64,000 nucleotides of DNA from Pedobacter schmidteae (lineage in GTDB: Bacteria > Bacteroidota > Bacteroidia > Sphingobacteriales > Sphingobacteriaceae), in the NCBI RefSeq assembly GCF_900564155.1, contig NZ_LS999839.1, forward strand, positions 4,275,097 through 4,339,096, written 5' to 3'. Numbering within the stretch: the first letter of the stretch is position 1; the number at the start of each line of letters is the position of its first letter. The notes beneath the pieces were generated by a model that ran no database searches, had not been told where the DNA came from, and was given only the letters and a program-made list of their open reading frames with translations. Below are positions 1 through 8,111 of this stretch, piece after piece. Made by a program: the position numbers and the translations under genes.

Positions 1-2
1 TA

Positions 3-647
3 AAAATGAAAAATGACTTAGTAAATTATAATGATCCATCTCAAGTGAGCACTTCGTCTTTTTTTCCATTTCGGCCATTTAATAAAGAGATCATTTTCTT
101 TAGTAGTCAAGGACAACAAGTATTAAAAAGCTCATTACAGGCTTTGACAGATACTTTACTTTATACGTCCTATCGGAATGAGGATATTAGGAAACGTGCT
201 TTTTTCTTACCATTTGGTGGTTATACTACATTTAAGGGCAACTATAATTCTAATAATTTTCATTCCTTATTTACCGGCATCACTACAGCAGAAATGTTTT
301 TAATCCGCTCAGAATGTTACGCACGCGAAGGTAAGTTGTTAGAATCGATGGATGATTTAACTCTTTTGTTGAAAAGCAGACTTGAAACTGGTTCAAGTGT
401 AGGCTTTTTTCCGAGTGATAAAGAAGCGGCCATTGATATTGTATTAAAAGAACGTAGAAAAGAACTTGTAAAAAGAGGGATTCGCTGGCCGGATATCAAA
501 AGGTTAAATAAGGAAGGGCGAAATATTGTATTGAAAAGAATCGTTGCGGGAAAAGTGTATACACTTGAGCCAAACTCTCCAAAATACGCTCTTCCGTTAC
601 CTAAAGACATTGTAAATTTTACGGGAATTCCTCAAAATCCAAGATAA
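3..647 (+). CDS. RagB/SusD family outer-membrane lipoprotein, 3' part only
   Basis: The reading frame is open to the left edge, so the true start and lipoprotein signal lie outside the window; the first ATG (position 6) is internal. The visible 213 residues match the C-terminal half of SusD proteins: a tetratricopeptide-like helix pair around FLIRSECYAREGK, then the ERRKELVKRGIRWPDIKRL segment and a closing PLPKDIVNF, which resembles the usual 'PIP..E' ending of the family. SusD binds the incoming ligand at the cell surface and lids the SusC channel. It is followed 17 bp later by a thioredoxin-like gene, as in the locus at 15255-17970. Family assignment is firm; the ligand is unknown. Confidence 0.88.
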   Translation, partial: KMKNDLVNYNDPSQVSTSSFFPFRPFNKEIIFFSSQGQQVLKSSLQALTDTLLYTSYRNEDIRKRAFFLPFGGYTTFKGNYNSNNFHSLFTGITTAEMFLIRSECYAREGKLLESMDDLTLLLKSRLETGSSVGFFPSDKEAAIDIVLKERRKELVKRGIRWPDIKRLNKEGRNIVLKRIVAGKVYTLEPNSPKYALPLPKDIVNFTGIPQNPR

Positions 648-664
648 ATATTAATAAAATCAAA

Positions 665-1951
665 ATGAAAAGGTTATATACATTACTTCTTATACTAGTT
701 ACCATTGAGGCGTATGCACAGGTAAAATTAAAACCATTAGCTATTGGAGATAAAATCCCTGATAGAATATGGAAATTAATTCCAAAAAAGGCGACAAGTA
801 AGCTAATAATACTGGATATGTGGTCTACCTATTGTACCAGCTGCATGGCAGGTTTCCCAAAAATGAATGAACTTCAACAGAAGTTCAATAAAGAATTGTG
901 GGTTGTGTTATTGAATCCATTCGAAACTCAAGAAGCTATTAACAAACGGTTGGAATCTGTACGAGGCTACAACGACAAGCCTATAATCGTTCCCAGTCTG
1001 CCGATGTTGAATAAGGATCATTTAGCCGAACAGTTGCTTCAATTGTTTCCAGCAACACGCATCCCTCTTCATATTTGGATAAGTGATCGTGGAATTGTTG
1101 AAGCAATTACTCAACCCTACAATGCCAACTCGGAGCATGTGGAAAACTACTTAGCTGGGAAAAAATTAAATCTGGTACGGAGGGATGATATGCTTGGAAA
1201 ACAATTGATTCAAACAGGACTAATGCGCCCTTATAATTCTTCACCTCAAAATGTTTACTATTCAGCAATCCTGCCATTCTCAGATGCTACAAATAGTGGT
1301 GGAGGAAAGACGGATACCCTTAATAATATTGAAAGATATTGGATAAATAATCGAAGCGTGCTAGAACTTTATGAGATGGCTTATCCTAATGATAGGGTGT
1401 TGCTTGAAATGCAGAGTAAAGAAAAGTTTATCAGACCGCAGAATTTAACTGATGATTGGGTGCGTAGATATACTTTTAACTACGAAATTCAACTCCCTTT
1501 AAGCGATAAAAACAATTATAAGTCTTATTTACAAGAAGACTTAAACAGGTTTTTTGGCAGTATGTTTAACATTACCGGGGGGATTGAACGAAGAAAGTTT
1601 AAATGTTATGTGCTTGTGAAAACAAGCGACCAATATTTAAAGAAGACTGAAGATAAGTATATACAAAGAGAGAATCAATCAGATATATACTACTTGGAGA
1701 ATCCAACGATTGGTGATGTAGCGAGTTTTGTTTCCGAGGTATTGCAAGATTTAGATAATGGCAATGCATTTTTGAATGAAGCCGATGCCGATGACCGCTA
1801 CAATTATAGTATAAAACTAGAACTTAACAAGGAGACCGACAATTTAACAAGTCTCAAGCAAAAATTGAATAAATATGGCCTCGATATTATTGAAACGGAA
1901 AGAATGTTGGATGTGCGGGTAATTAAAGACAAACCTTCAAAAAAAATATAG
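665..1951 (+). CDS. TlpA-like thioredoxin with DUF3738-like C-terminal domain
   Basis: A 428-residue exported protein: signal peptide (about residues 1-19, ending AYAQ), then a thioredoxin fold with the redox motif CTSC at residues 57-60 and the cis-proline region near RIPLHIW. TlpA-type proteins reduce or exchange disulfides in the periplasm. The rest (about 170-428) is not thioredoxin. Its NRSVLELYEMAY helix and its end, LKQKLNKYGLDIIETER followed by LDVRVIKDK, look like the DUF3738/TIGR03435 family, whose C-terminus runs L..LGL.l...k.pvevlVID. The same architecture is found at 16654-17970, although overall similarity is low. It sits between a SusD gene and a DsbD-domain gene, 5 bp from the latter, so co-transcription is likely. 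The role of the C-terminal domain is unknown. Confidence 0.82.
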   Translation: MKRLYTLLLILVTIEAYAQVKLKPLAIGDKIPDRIWKLIPKKATSKLIILDMWSTYCTSCMAGFPKMNELQQKFNKELWVVLLNPFETQEAINKRLESVRGYNDKPIIVPSLPMLNKDHLAEQLLQLFPATRIPLHIWISDRGIVEAITQPYNANSEHVENYLAGKKLNLVRRDDMLGKQLIQTGLMRPYNSSPQNVYYSAILPFSDATNSGGGKTDTLNNIERYWINNRSVLELYEMAYPNDRVLLEMQSKEKFIRPQNLTDDWVRRYTFNYEIQLPLSDKNNYKSYLQEDLNRFFGSMFNITGGIERRKFKCYVLVKTSDQYLKKTEDKYIQRENQSDIYYLENPTIGDVASFVSEVLQDLDNGNAFLNEADADDRYNYSIKLELNKETDNLTSLKQKLNKYGLDIIETERMLDVRVIKDKPSKKI

Positions 1952-1956
1952 ACCGT

Positions 1957-2406
1957 ATGAAAGGAAAAATGATAATTTTAATTGGGTTACTATGGTCTGT
2001 TATATCTGCACAAGGTCAGATTTTAAATACAGTAAAATGGAGTTATGCCGCTAAAAAAACTTCCTCAAAGGAGGCTGTGCTTTACCTTAAAGCCACTGTG
2101 CAACCGGGTTGGCACGTGTTTTCCGTAAACCAGAAACCCGGCGGGCCTTTGACAACTACATTTACTTTTAGCAAAAATGCTGAGTATACGCTGGTCGGTA
2201 ATGTAACAGAGCCGAATCCCATTTTAAAGTTTGATAAGACTTTCGGGATTGAAATTATGTATTTCGAAAACGAAGTGATATTTCAGCAGAAAGTGAAACT
2301 TAAATCTAGCAAAGGCGTGGTAAAAGGCAAAGTAGAGTTTATGGCCTGCAATGATACTCAATGCTTGCCGCCCGAGGAGTTGAAATTTTCAATTCCCGTT
2401 AAATAA
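1957..2406 (+). CDS. stand-alone DsbD N-terminal (alpha) domain protein
   Basis: A 149-residue secreted protein with a signal peptide ending near SAQGQ. The body fits the immunoglobulin-like N-terminal domain of the reductase DsbD: PGWHVFSVNQKPGGPL near the middle and, at the end, a cysteine pair (C131 and C136) in CNDTQCLPPEEL, equivalent to the C...CyPP disulfide of DsbD-alpha. In DsbD that pair takes electrons from the membrane domain and hands them to partner proteins. Here the transmembrane and C-terminal thioredoxin domains are absent, so the protein would need another electron donor or act as a client. It follows the thioredoxin gene by 5 bp, which suggests that the two proteins exchange electrons. 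Confidence 0.8.
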   Translation: MKGKMIILIGLLWSVISAQGQILNTVKWSYAAKKTSSKEAVLYLKATVQPGWHVFSVNQKPGGPLTTTFTFSKNAEYTLVGNVTEPNPILKFDKTFGIEIMYFENEVIFQQKVKLKSSKGVVKGKVEFMACNDTQCLPPEELKFSIPVK

Positions 2407-2443
2407 AGAAACCCTCAGATTGATGCTCAAATATATGGTGCAA

Positions 2444-2485
2444 GCTGTGCGGGAGGTACTGCGAGGGCAGCCTCCCGGTCACAGC
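2444..2485 (+). terminator. strong nested hairpin downstream of the DsbD-domain gene
   Basis: Arms GCTGTG/CACAGC and CGGGAGG/CCTCCCG with a 2-nt bulge enclose an inner CTGC-GAGG-GCAG hairpin. It starts 38 bp after the stop codon of the upstream operon. No run of T follows, so it may be an mRNA 3' end structure or a dispersed palindrome rather than a classical intrinsic terminator. Confidence 0.5.
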
Positions 2486-2553
2486 ACAAAGAACTTTAAA
2501 ATATAAAATTGATGGAATATAAAAATACTTAGAAACACCAATAACGCAATCTT

Positions 2554-2778
2554 ATGACACAAAAAATTAAAATCACTACCCGCATCTGGAGCTTTATCAA
2601 GAACAAGGATTCCTTCGTTGTTGAGGAATTTATGGCGGCCATGGGGCTGAAGGAAAAGGAGGCTATGGAAATTTTGCAGCAGCTGCACGATCAGGGATAC
2701 ATTACCCTGAAATGGATTGAGGCAAAGGGGAAACTCAGCTTTGTGAAAACAAAGCCTTTTAACGATCATGTAAACTAA
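2554..2778 (+). CDS. small winged-helix-like hypothetical protein
   Basis: A 74-residue protein with no signal peptide or membrane segment. The predicted order helix (IWSFIKNKDSFVVEEFMAAMG), helix (KEKEAMEILQQLHDQGYI), then a beta hairpin (TLKWIEAKGKLSFVKTKP) fits a small winged-helix fold in which a regulator reads DNA or a protein partner. That is an inference from pattern only. It lies 10 bp before the next small gene and is probably transcribed with it. It could equally be a non-DNA-binding adaptor. Not recognised as a named family. Confidence 0.6.
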   Translation: MTQKIKITTRIWSFIKNKDSFVVEEFMAAMGLKEKEAMEILQQLHDQGYITLKWIEAKGKLSFVKTKPFNDHVN

Positions 2779-2788
2779 ACCTAATGAT

Positions 2789-3112
2789 ATGACCACAACA
2801 GATTTTGAAGTAATTGAAGAGATTTTAACCAGTATCGATAAGGGTACTTACGGGGTACATCCCGACGATTTGTATGTGCTGGACTGCTGCCGGCAACTGG
2901 GGGAAGAGGCTGAGATATTTGTCGCCCTACATCCGGATAAGGCCCCTGCTTATTTGAAGCAGCGCAAACTGACGCTTTACCAGCTCATCACCCGGATAGA
3001 AAGGGAGATATCGCAATCCGACCCCGGGAAAGGCCTGCAGCTGGAGTTTTTAAAGGTGGGACTTGAAAAGCTATACCAAAGGCATATTCAGTTGCTGGCT
3101 GACATACACTAA
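2789..3112 (+). CDS. hypothetical small cytoplasmic protein
   Basis: A 107-residue, mostly helical protein with two cysteines in LDCCRQLGEEAEIF and a conserved-looking YLKQRKLTLYQLITRIEREI helix. No signal peptide, membrane segment or catalytic motif is visible. It begins 10 bp after the winged-helix-like gene, and a clear terminator follows it, so the two form a short operon. Function not recognised. Confidence 0.6.
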   Translation: MTTTDFEVIEEILTSIDKGTYGVHPDDLYVLDCCRQLGEEAEIFVALHPDKAPAYLKQRKLTLYQLITRIEREISQSDPGKGLQLEFLKVGLEKLYQRHIQLLADIH

Positions 3113-3141
3113 CGCGCTCGTTGTTGAATTAGGTGAGTTAG

Positions 3142-3170
3142 AACGGAGGCTGCGGGGGCACCTCCGTTTT
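3142..3170 (+). terminator. intrinsic terminator of the 2554-3112 operon
   Basis: Perfect 8-bp stem AACGGAGG/CCTCCGTT with an 11-nt loop CTGCGGGGGCA, followed by TT and then ATACG. It sits 30 bp after the stop codon of the preceding gene. Confidence 0.75.
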
Positions 3171-3319
3171 ATACGATTTCAACGGAGCAAAATTTTGATA
3201 CATCAACTAAAATAAGAGCTATACAAACTAAAAATTAATGGGGTGTAAAAGCCCGGGGCTATACACGGGTAAGGGGAGATGGACATCCTGTGGCCGTAAC
3301 GCTATAAATTAACGTCATC

Positions 3320-3919
3320 ATGATTGAAAACAAAAATAAGCTGATAGAACGGTATCTGCTGCCGGCTTTTAATGCGGTAACCGTAAAACAAAAAGACTTT
3401 TTTGCCTCACTGTGCAAGGTATGCCGCCTGGAGCACACCAGCAAATTCCAGCAGCTGGAAATACCTGGCCCCGCAGAGGGAGGCCGAATGTGGTTTGCCA
3501 TTGATGCCCTGGTCCATGCTTTTTACTACTGCCCGGTGAAATGCCTCAAGCGGGGCAGCCGCATCTGGAAAAAGCGGGAATTTATTCTGTACAGCGCCAG
3601 CCTGATGCAACAGGAACCCCTTACCGATTATATTGAAGTGCTGGAGCCGGGCAGGGTGCTTTCTATAGGGTATACCGAGCTGGCTGAGCTGCAGCTGCTT
3701 TACCCACAATTGAACGAGCATTTGCAGGATATCGGTAGAGGGAACGAGCGGTATTATCATCACCGCAACCAGCTTTTGAACAAACCGATTGAACTTCGCA
3801 TAGCGCAGTTTAAAGAAGAAAATCCCTTGTTTGTGCTGGTGGTATCGCACGCAACTGCAGCCTCCCATCTGGGAATGGCATTGCGTACTTATGTATTTTA
3901 TCTGGCAAAGGGAAAGTAG
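3320..3919 (+). CDS. CRP/FNR-like regulator of Sphingobacteriaceae type
   Basis: A 199-residue cytoplasmic protein. Residues about 20-150 follow the layout of cyclic-nucleotide-binding-fold regulators common in Pedobacter: a GRMWFAIDALVHAFYY strand region, EFILYSASLMQQEP, an EVLEPGRVLSIGYTEL core and the long helix LNEHLQDIGRGNERYYHHRNQLLNKPIELRIAQF. The C-terminus (HATAASHLGMALRTYVFYLAKGK region) occupies the helix-turn-helix position. The residues that contact cAMP in E. coli CRP are not seen, so the ligand, if any, is unknown. A decayed copy of this C-terminus lies at 8764-8826. No obvious operon partner; the next gene is convergent. Confidence 0.65.
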   Translation: MIENKNKLIERYLLPAFNAVTVKQKDFFASLCKVCRLEHTSKFQQLEIPGPAEGGRMWFAIDALVHAFYYCPVKCLKRGSRIWKKREFILYSASLMQQEPLTDYIEVLEPGRVLSIGYTELAELQLLYPQLNEHLQDIGRGNERYYHHRNQLLNKPIELRIAQFKEENPLFVLVVSHATAASHLGMALRTYVFYLAKGK

Positions 3920-3946
3920 GGGACTGATTTGTAACGAAAACTGGCG

Positions 3947-4909
3947 CTACAATGCCTGAACCTCTTTGATAGAAAGTTTTGTTGTTCTCACGATAAAGTC
4001 GATGGACAAACCTTCTTTTTTGAGTTCAGCAGCAATTTCAAGCGCTTCCTCATGCCGGCCCCTGGCTTCCCCTTCGGCTATACCCAGGGCCTTGCCTTCG
4101 GCGGTTCTTTTCTGCAATAAGTACTCTTCGGTTCCCATAGTTGTTGTTCTTCCGGATAGTTTTTCCAGTTCTTTATCAAATGTAATCATCATTTCAGGGT
4201 TTTCAAAATTTACATAATACTTAATAAAATTGACAATACTTTTATGTTTACTGCCGTCCAGCTTCTTTTTCAGCAGCTCGTGGTTCAGCTCATGCTTGAT
4301 GGCTTTCAGCTCCCGGTCATTTACTCTTTTTTGTTTGATTGCCGATAAGGCAACCAGGATAACAAGGGCAAAAGGATTTGGATTGGCCTTTAACTCATCT
4401 TCCCGCTGGTCCAGTATTTTGTATATATTATATTCATAGGTAAGTCTGGTGCCTAAATATTCTTCCACATAGGGTCCCGGCCTGAAGCTTTTGTTGCTTC
4501 CGGTTAAAATAGCCAGAGCTGTAATGGATACATTGTGCCTGGCTTTCATCAGATACCAGTAGCGGAGCATCCGGGTGCTAAAATCTTCTTTTCCCCTTTG
4601 ATGTTGCACCTCTACGTGCACCGATATCCATTTCTCTCCTCCATCTTTCAGAAATACTTTTAACAGTTTATCTACATAACGTACCCTGCCTGCACCAGTT
4701 TCTTCCTGCGGAAAAAGAGGATCGAACTCCTTATCCAGGTACTCACATTTCCTGTTCATGTCAAACAGCTGATCTGCATCCGGAAAGAAGAACCTCAGGA
4801 AATCCTCGGAGATGTCCTCCAGGATCGCTTTCCACAAAAAATCATCTTTTTTAGACTGTTTTCTTTTGTTTCGTTTTTGCTGAACCGAATGGTTTATCTT
4901 TTCCGACAT
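3947..4909 (-). CDS. Rpn family recombination-promoting nuclease/putative transposase
   Basis: A 320-residue protein of the Rpn (YhgA-like) PD-(D/E)XK nuclease family. The N-terminal part carries the fold's motif: YVDKLLKVFLKDGGEKWISVHVEVQ supplies the D and the E-x-Q pair, followed by FSTRMLRYWYLM. The C-terminus has the alanine- and glutamate-rich helix GKALGIAEGEARGRHEEALEIAAELKKEG and a closing LSIDFIVRTTKLS segment, both typical of the family. E. coli Rpn proteins are DNA endonucleases that raise RecA-independent recombination. No inverted repeats typical of a transposon were identified around it. It stands alone with its own promoter at 4926-4934. Confidence 0.85.
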   Translation of the reverse strand: MSEKINHSVQQKRNKRKQSKKDDFLWKAILEDISEDFLRFFFPDADQLFDMNRKCEYLDKEFDPLFPQEETGAGRVRYVDKLLKVFLKDGGEKWISVHVEVQHQRGKEDFSTRMLRYWYLMKARHNVSITALAILTGSNKSFRPGPYVEEYLGTRLTYEYNIYKILDQREDELKANPNPFALVILVALSAIKQKRVNDRELKAIKHELNHELLKKKLDGSKHKSIVNFIKYYVNFENPEMMITFDKELEKLSGRTTTMGTEEYLLQKRTAEGKALGIAEGEARGRHEEALEIAAELKKEGLSIDFIVRTTKLSIKEVQAL

Positions 4910-4925
4910 ATATCTGTTTGATGCT

Positions 4926-4934
4926 GCAAATATA
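4926..4934 (-). promoter_or_regulatory. promoter -7 element for the Rpn nuclease gene
   Basis: On the minus strand the sequence reads TATATTTGC, an exact match to the Bacteroidota -7 consensus TAnnTTTGC, 17 bp before the ATG at 4909. No TTG was found at the -33 position. Confidence 0.55.
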
Positions 4935-5154
4935 TAACTTATAAGTTAATAATACGTATTAATATTAATTAATAAAACATTATAATTACTTACTGAGAAA
5001 TATTGTAAGATTTTACAAAATATTGGAGACCTGGATTCCTATAATAACCAATAGCAGTGGGCATTTTATCCAGAAAAGATGGCTAAAAGCTTATAATGGA
5101 TGTAATCGAGTTTAATATATTAGCGGAGGTTTTAATCAATCCCTAATTTATATT

Positions 5155-5562
5155 TTGAAAGCATCAAAAAACAACAACTTCAGGAAAAGAATTACCTATG
5201 CGCTAATGGTCGTTATGATAATTGCATTAGGTATTTTATCCCGAAAAATAGCCTCAATTCCGTTAATTATTGGCGATATCCTATATGCGGTGATGATGTT
5301 TCTTTTGATCAAATTTTTTCTAATCAAGCTCGAATATCGGAAGGTTGCGCTAATCAGCCTGTCGGTGTGTTACCTTATCGAAATCACTCAGTTGTATCAT
5401 GCAGCCTGGATCAATAATATTCGAAATACTACTTTGGGTGCATTGGTTCTTGGAAGTGGTTTTCTTTGGACTGATATGTTAGCTTACACCCTGGGGACTG
5501 CAATTTGTATGGGTCTGTTTCTCGGTGTATTTTGGCTACGGCAGGAGCTAAGGGGATACTAA
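5155..5562 (+). CDS. DUF2809 membrane protein
   Basis: A 135-residue integral membrane protein with about four hydrophobic segments. It matches DUF2809: GDILYAVMMFLLIKFF, then CYLIEITQLYHAAWINNIRNTTLG and FLWTDMLAYTLG, all strongly conserved in the family. Function is not known. The start is TTG, because no ATG is available upstream in the frame. The GGAGG at 5125-5129 is too far away (about 26 nt) to settle this, so the start is uncertain. It stands alone. Confidence 0.75.
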   Translation: MKASKNNNFRKRITYALMVVMIIALGILSRKIASIPLIIGDILYAVMMFLLIKFFLIKLEYRKVALISLSVCYLIEITQLYHAAWINNIRNTTLGALVLGSGFLWTDMLAYTLGTAICMGLFLGVFWLRQELRGY

Positions 5563-5615
5563 TAATAAATTGTCCATACATAAACAAAGAATATAATTAT
5601 AAAATCACTTTAATT

Positions 5616-5957
5616 TTAAGATTCCTTATCTTGTTTAATGTCATCAATTTCCTTATTTAGGAAAAAAGATAAACCTGTTCTGATCACAACAGTTCCTGCC
5701 AGGATGCCTAAGTCTTGAAATGATGGGTTGAGGATGGTGTCTATAATGTCTGATGCAATTAGAAATTCAAGTCCCAGTAATAGATAATATCCAACCTCAA
5801 TTTTAATTTGCACCGTCTTTGCTAATAAAAATTTGTCTTGTAGCCGCGTAAGTTCATTCCGAATAAACTTATAAAGACCAATGATTGCTCCGTAACAAAT
5901 GATTGCAATGCTGATATAGCTAATGATATGAGATAGGGTTTGAAGTATTGCGCTCAT
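5616..5957 (-). CDS. DUF1622 membrane protein
   Basis: A 113-residue membrane protein with three hydrophobic segments. The middle KIEVGYYLLLGLEFLIASDIIDTIL segment and VVIRTGLSFFLNKEID match the DUF1622 family, small inner-membrane proteins of unknown role. Codon use resembles its neighbours. It faces the DUF2809 gene convergently with a 53-bp gap. Confidence 0.78.
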   Translation of the reverse strand: MSAILQTLSHIISYISIAIICYGAIIGLYKFIRNELTRLQDKFLLAKTVQIKIEVGYYLLLGLEFLIASDIIDTILNPSFQDLGILAGTVVIRTGLSFFLNKEIDDIKQDKES

Positions 5958-6221
5958 TTTACGATTTCTAATATACCTAAGTTACAAATATTTGCGTTTA
6001 ATATAAGGAGGGGAGAGCGGAACGGTCGAGCCGTAAACGGATTGTGGACTCGAAGAGAGTGGATATGATTGTATCTGTTCGATAAAGGTATTTATCAGAT
6101 GCTCTTTTCCATCTTATAGTTTACCAGTATCTGTCCCTGAATAGAGTTTATGCTGCTCAGATCCAGCTTGTCCTGGCTTACACCGAAAGAGATTCCAAAG
6201 ATTGACAGAGAAATATGTCTT
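5958..6221. other. intergenic stretch with a weak coding-like remnant
   Basis: No gene could be supported. On the minus strand, from about 6221 down to 6099, one frame reads plausibly (SLSIFGISFGVSQDKLDLSS and IQGQILVNYKMEKSI before a stop), but it has no start codon. It may be the tail of a lost gene or chance. Confidence 0.3.
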
Positions 6222-6878
6222 TTACAAAAACCTGGAGCCAAGCAGTTGATTCAACTCAGCATCTGTTTTTAACCCCATGCTTTTGATGTCTTTAGCGATT
6301 TGAGTTTTGTCCCGTAATCTTGAACCCGGGAAAATTACATATCTCAGCTTAGCGGAATGGAATCTGTCGTCTGGATCTTTCGCTGAATTTAACCCAATTC
6401 TACGTGTTTTAAAGAACTCCTGGAAAGGAAACAATTTTCTGGTCTCTTCATCAATTAATTGAAGTTGAAACACATTGGGAATGGTGTCAAACACACCATT
6501 AAATTTAGAACATATTTCAGTTTTCACTTTTATAGGTCCATGAATTTCATTTTCAATAAAGTGCTTATTCGGATCAGCATGAGCAGAAATTTTAGCAATA
6601 GCTCTTATCAATATTCCGCCATGGTTTATGTTATCACCAAATGTAATATCTAAGCCGGAGCCATGGAAATACCATTTGCCCGTGGTCAACTGCTCAGGAT
6701 GCCTGTGGGCATATACATCCTTATATTGGGTCTCATTAAAGTAATAGAATTCTATGTCCATTAACCGGTAAGTTGCGTTATTTATTACCAGTTTACAATC
6801 GTTAAATAGCATATGAGCAATTCTGTCAAAGCTATGCTCAACAGCCGCAGGAGAGGAGTCGTTGATTTTTAAATCCAT
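6222..6878 (-). CDS. hypothetical protein resembling the alkyladenine glycosylase fold
   Basis: A 218-residue cytoplasmic protein, not firmly recognised. The segment MDIEFYYFNETQYKDVYAHR, then GKWYFHGSGLDITFG and GGILIRAI, recalls the order of 3-methyladenine DNA glycosylase (E.EAY...D.aSHa, G..YVY, aVLIRA), but the match is short and the family's catalytic glutamate context is not certain. It starts 3 bp after the stop of the secreted protein gene at 6882-7526 and closes a four-gene minus-strand run starting at 8041. A nucleic-acid or small-molecule role is only a guess. Confidence 0.5.
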   Translation of the reverse strand: MDLKINDSSPAAVEHSFDRIAHMLFNDCKLVINNATYRLMDIEFYYFNETQYKDVYAHRHPEQLTTGKWYFHGSGLDITFGDNINHGGILIRAIAKISAHADPNKHFIENEIHGPIKVKTEICSKFNGVFDTIPNVFQLQLIDEETRKLFPFQEFFKTRRIGLNSAKDPDDRFHSAKLRYVIFPGSRLRDKTQIAKDIKSMGLKTDAELNQLLGSRFL

Positions 6879-6881
6879 ATA

Positions 6882-7526
6882 TCAATCCTTATATTCCTTC
6901 CCCAGCGTACCATATTTAATTCCTACACTTTTAAAATAGTCACTAAACATCTTATATTTCTGAGTGCAATTTACGCCAATATTAATCCTATCCGACTGTG
7001 AGTGGCTTTGTTTGCAACCGAAGCAGACCTGAAAATAATCAAAGACTTTACCGGCCGAGTCAAAAAAAACGAAGGCATTTCTGGGCTCAAAGCACCTTCC
7101 TGTACTTTCTACATACACTTCTCCCTGTTTCTTATAGCCAGTATTAAAAATTAAGTTGCTGAGCTGATCAATTTGTTTAGCCGTTAATTGTTTCATCTCA
7201 ATCAACGTGGTCGTATTTAATATCCCGTCTTTAACATGCAGACCGGTTGTTGGAATGCTGTCTATTTCGTCCTCAAATTCTATTCCTCCATATTTATAAG
7301 AAACAGCTAGTATTTTAACCGCTTTAGAAAATGGATACTTAGATAATCGTTGCGCGGGACTATATTTATTCGTAAAAGCACAGTCGCTGAATGCCTCATT
7401 GATATGATCCAAATTGAGTGCCGGATCATTTTTCTTTGATTTGCTTTTTTGTTTGCCAACAGATTGAGCAAAAGCAACAACTGTAAACAGGCTGAATAAA
7501 ATAACTAAGTAGATTGATTTTCTCAT
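6882..7526 (-). CDS. secreted hypothetical protein
   Basis: A 214-residue protein with a clear signal peptide (MRKSIYLVILFSLFTVVAFAQ). The mature part has a lysine-rich stretch (KQKSKSKK) and four cysteines, including CFGC in YFQVCFGCKQSHSQ. The pattern FEPRNAFVFFDSAGKVFDYFQVCFGC is typical of an uncharacterised Bacteroidota secreted family. No catalytic motif is recognised. It is third in the run 8041 to 6222, 23 bp after the monooxygenase-like gene and 3 bp before the next. Confidence 0.65.
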   Translation of the reverse strand: MRKSIYLVILFSLFTVVAFAQSVGKQKSKSKKNDPALNLDHINEAFSDCAFTNKYSPAQRLSKYPFSKAVKILAVSYKYGGIEFEDEIDSIPTTGLHVKDGILNTTTLIEMKQLTAKQIDQLSNLIFNTGYKKQGEVYVESTGRCFEPRNAFVFFDSAGKVFDYFQVCFGCKQSHSQSDRINIGVNCTQKYKMFSDYFKSVGIKYGTLGKEYKD

Positions 7527-7549
7527 TAAACAAACTAATAAATGTCGGT

Positions 7550-7840
7550 CTACCCAACTACCTCATAATGCTCTACCGTTGGAAACGGATCATAAAAGTG
7601 GTGTAGCAGCGCTTTCCATTCCTTGTATTCGGAGGAGTTTCTAAATCCGATAGTATGATCTTCCAGTGTTTCCCACTTAACCAGCAAAATATATTGATGA
7701 TCATTTTCAATACATTTTTGTAACTCGTGACTGATATATCCAGGCATCGAGGAGATAATACTCTGGGCTTGGTCAAAGGCAATTTCAAAATCGGCAGTTT
7801 GTCCTTTAATAACGTTCAATATGGCAACTTCTAAAATCAT
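7550..7840 (-). CDS. antibiotic biosynthesis monooxygenase (ABM) domain protein
   Basis: A 96-residue single-domain protein of the ABM/YgiN-like ferredoxin-fold family. The visible signature is ILNVIKGQTADFEIAFDQA, the SMPGYISHELQKCIENDHQYILLVKWE core and the closing HFYDPFPTVEHYEVV, where the histidine and final VxHYE strand are family hallmarks. Such proteins act as dimers on quinones, haem or small aromatics, or are simple stress proteins. The substrate here is not deducible. Neighbours give no pathway. Confidence 0.82.
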   Translation of the reverse strand: MILEVAILNVIKGQTADFEIAFDQAQSIISSMPGYISHELQKCIENDHQYILLVKWETLEDHTIGFRNSSEYKEWKALLHHFYDPFPTVEHYEVVG

Positions 7841-7864
7841 TTTATTTATGTGTTTTGTCCTCTT

Positions 7865-8041
7865 TTAACTTTTTAAAACGATAATCCCAAGCACAATAGC
7901 ACCCAAAAAGGTACTTATAATTCCTCCGACAAACATAAGTTCCGGATACTGCTCTGGTAATGCTGCACTAAACCCAATAGCTGCAGTCAACAAACCACCA
8001 ATCATTAAAAACATACCGATGCCTTTAAAAATCCTTCTCAT
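7865..8041 (-). CDS. 58-residue small membrane protein
   Basis: An ATG-started frame on the minus strand encodes 58 residues beginning MRRIFKGIGMFLMIGGLL and ending VLGIIVLKS. It has two hydrophobic segments separated by a short polar turn (LPEQYPELM), as in small inner-membrane proteins with two helices. It is 24 bp upstream of the monooxygenase-like gene and has the same orientation, so it probably opens that operon. It is shorter than many gene-calling cut-offs. No family recognised. Confidence 0.65.
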   Translation of the reverse strand: MRRIFKGIGMFLMIGGLLTAAIGFSAALPEQYPELMFVGGIISTFLGAIVLGIIVLKS

Positions 8042-8111
8042 AGAAATGGAGTATTTTAATAACGACGTTGTTTTCTTTCTTTCAAAGTTCCTGGAGTAAT
8101 TGATGCAACTA

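Noticed and set aside
3878..3919. Truncated helix-turn-helix in the CRP-like regulator
   Set aside because: The odd C-terminus first looked like a broken end, but the same residues are conserved in the relic at 8764-8826, so this is how the family ends.
5003..5018. TTGTAA-GATT-TTACAA as an operator
   Set aside because: The arms are short and lie in very AT-rich DNA, where such repeats are frequent; not placed at a promoter element.
6099..6221. Coding-like minus-strand stretch after the gene at 6222
   Set aside because: No start codon, no recognisable family and a short length; described as a possible remnant only.
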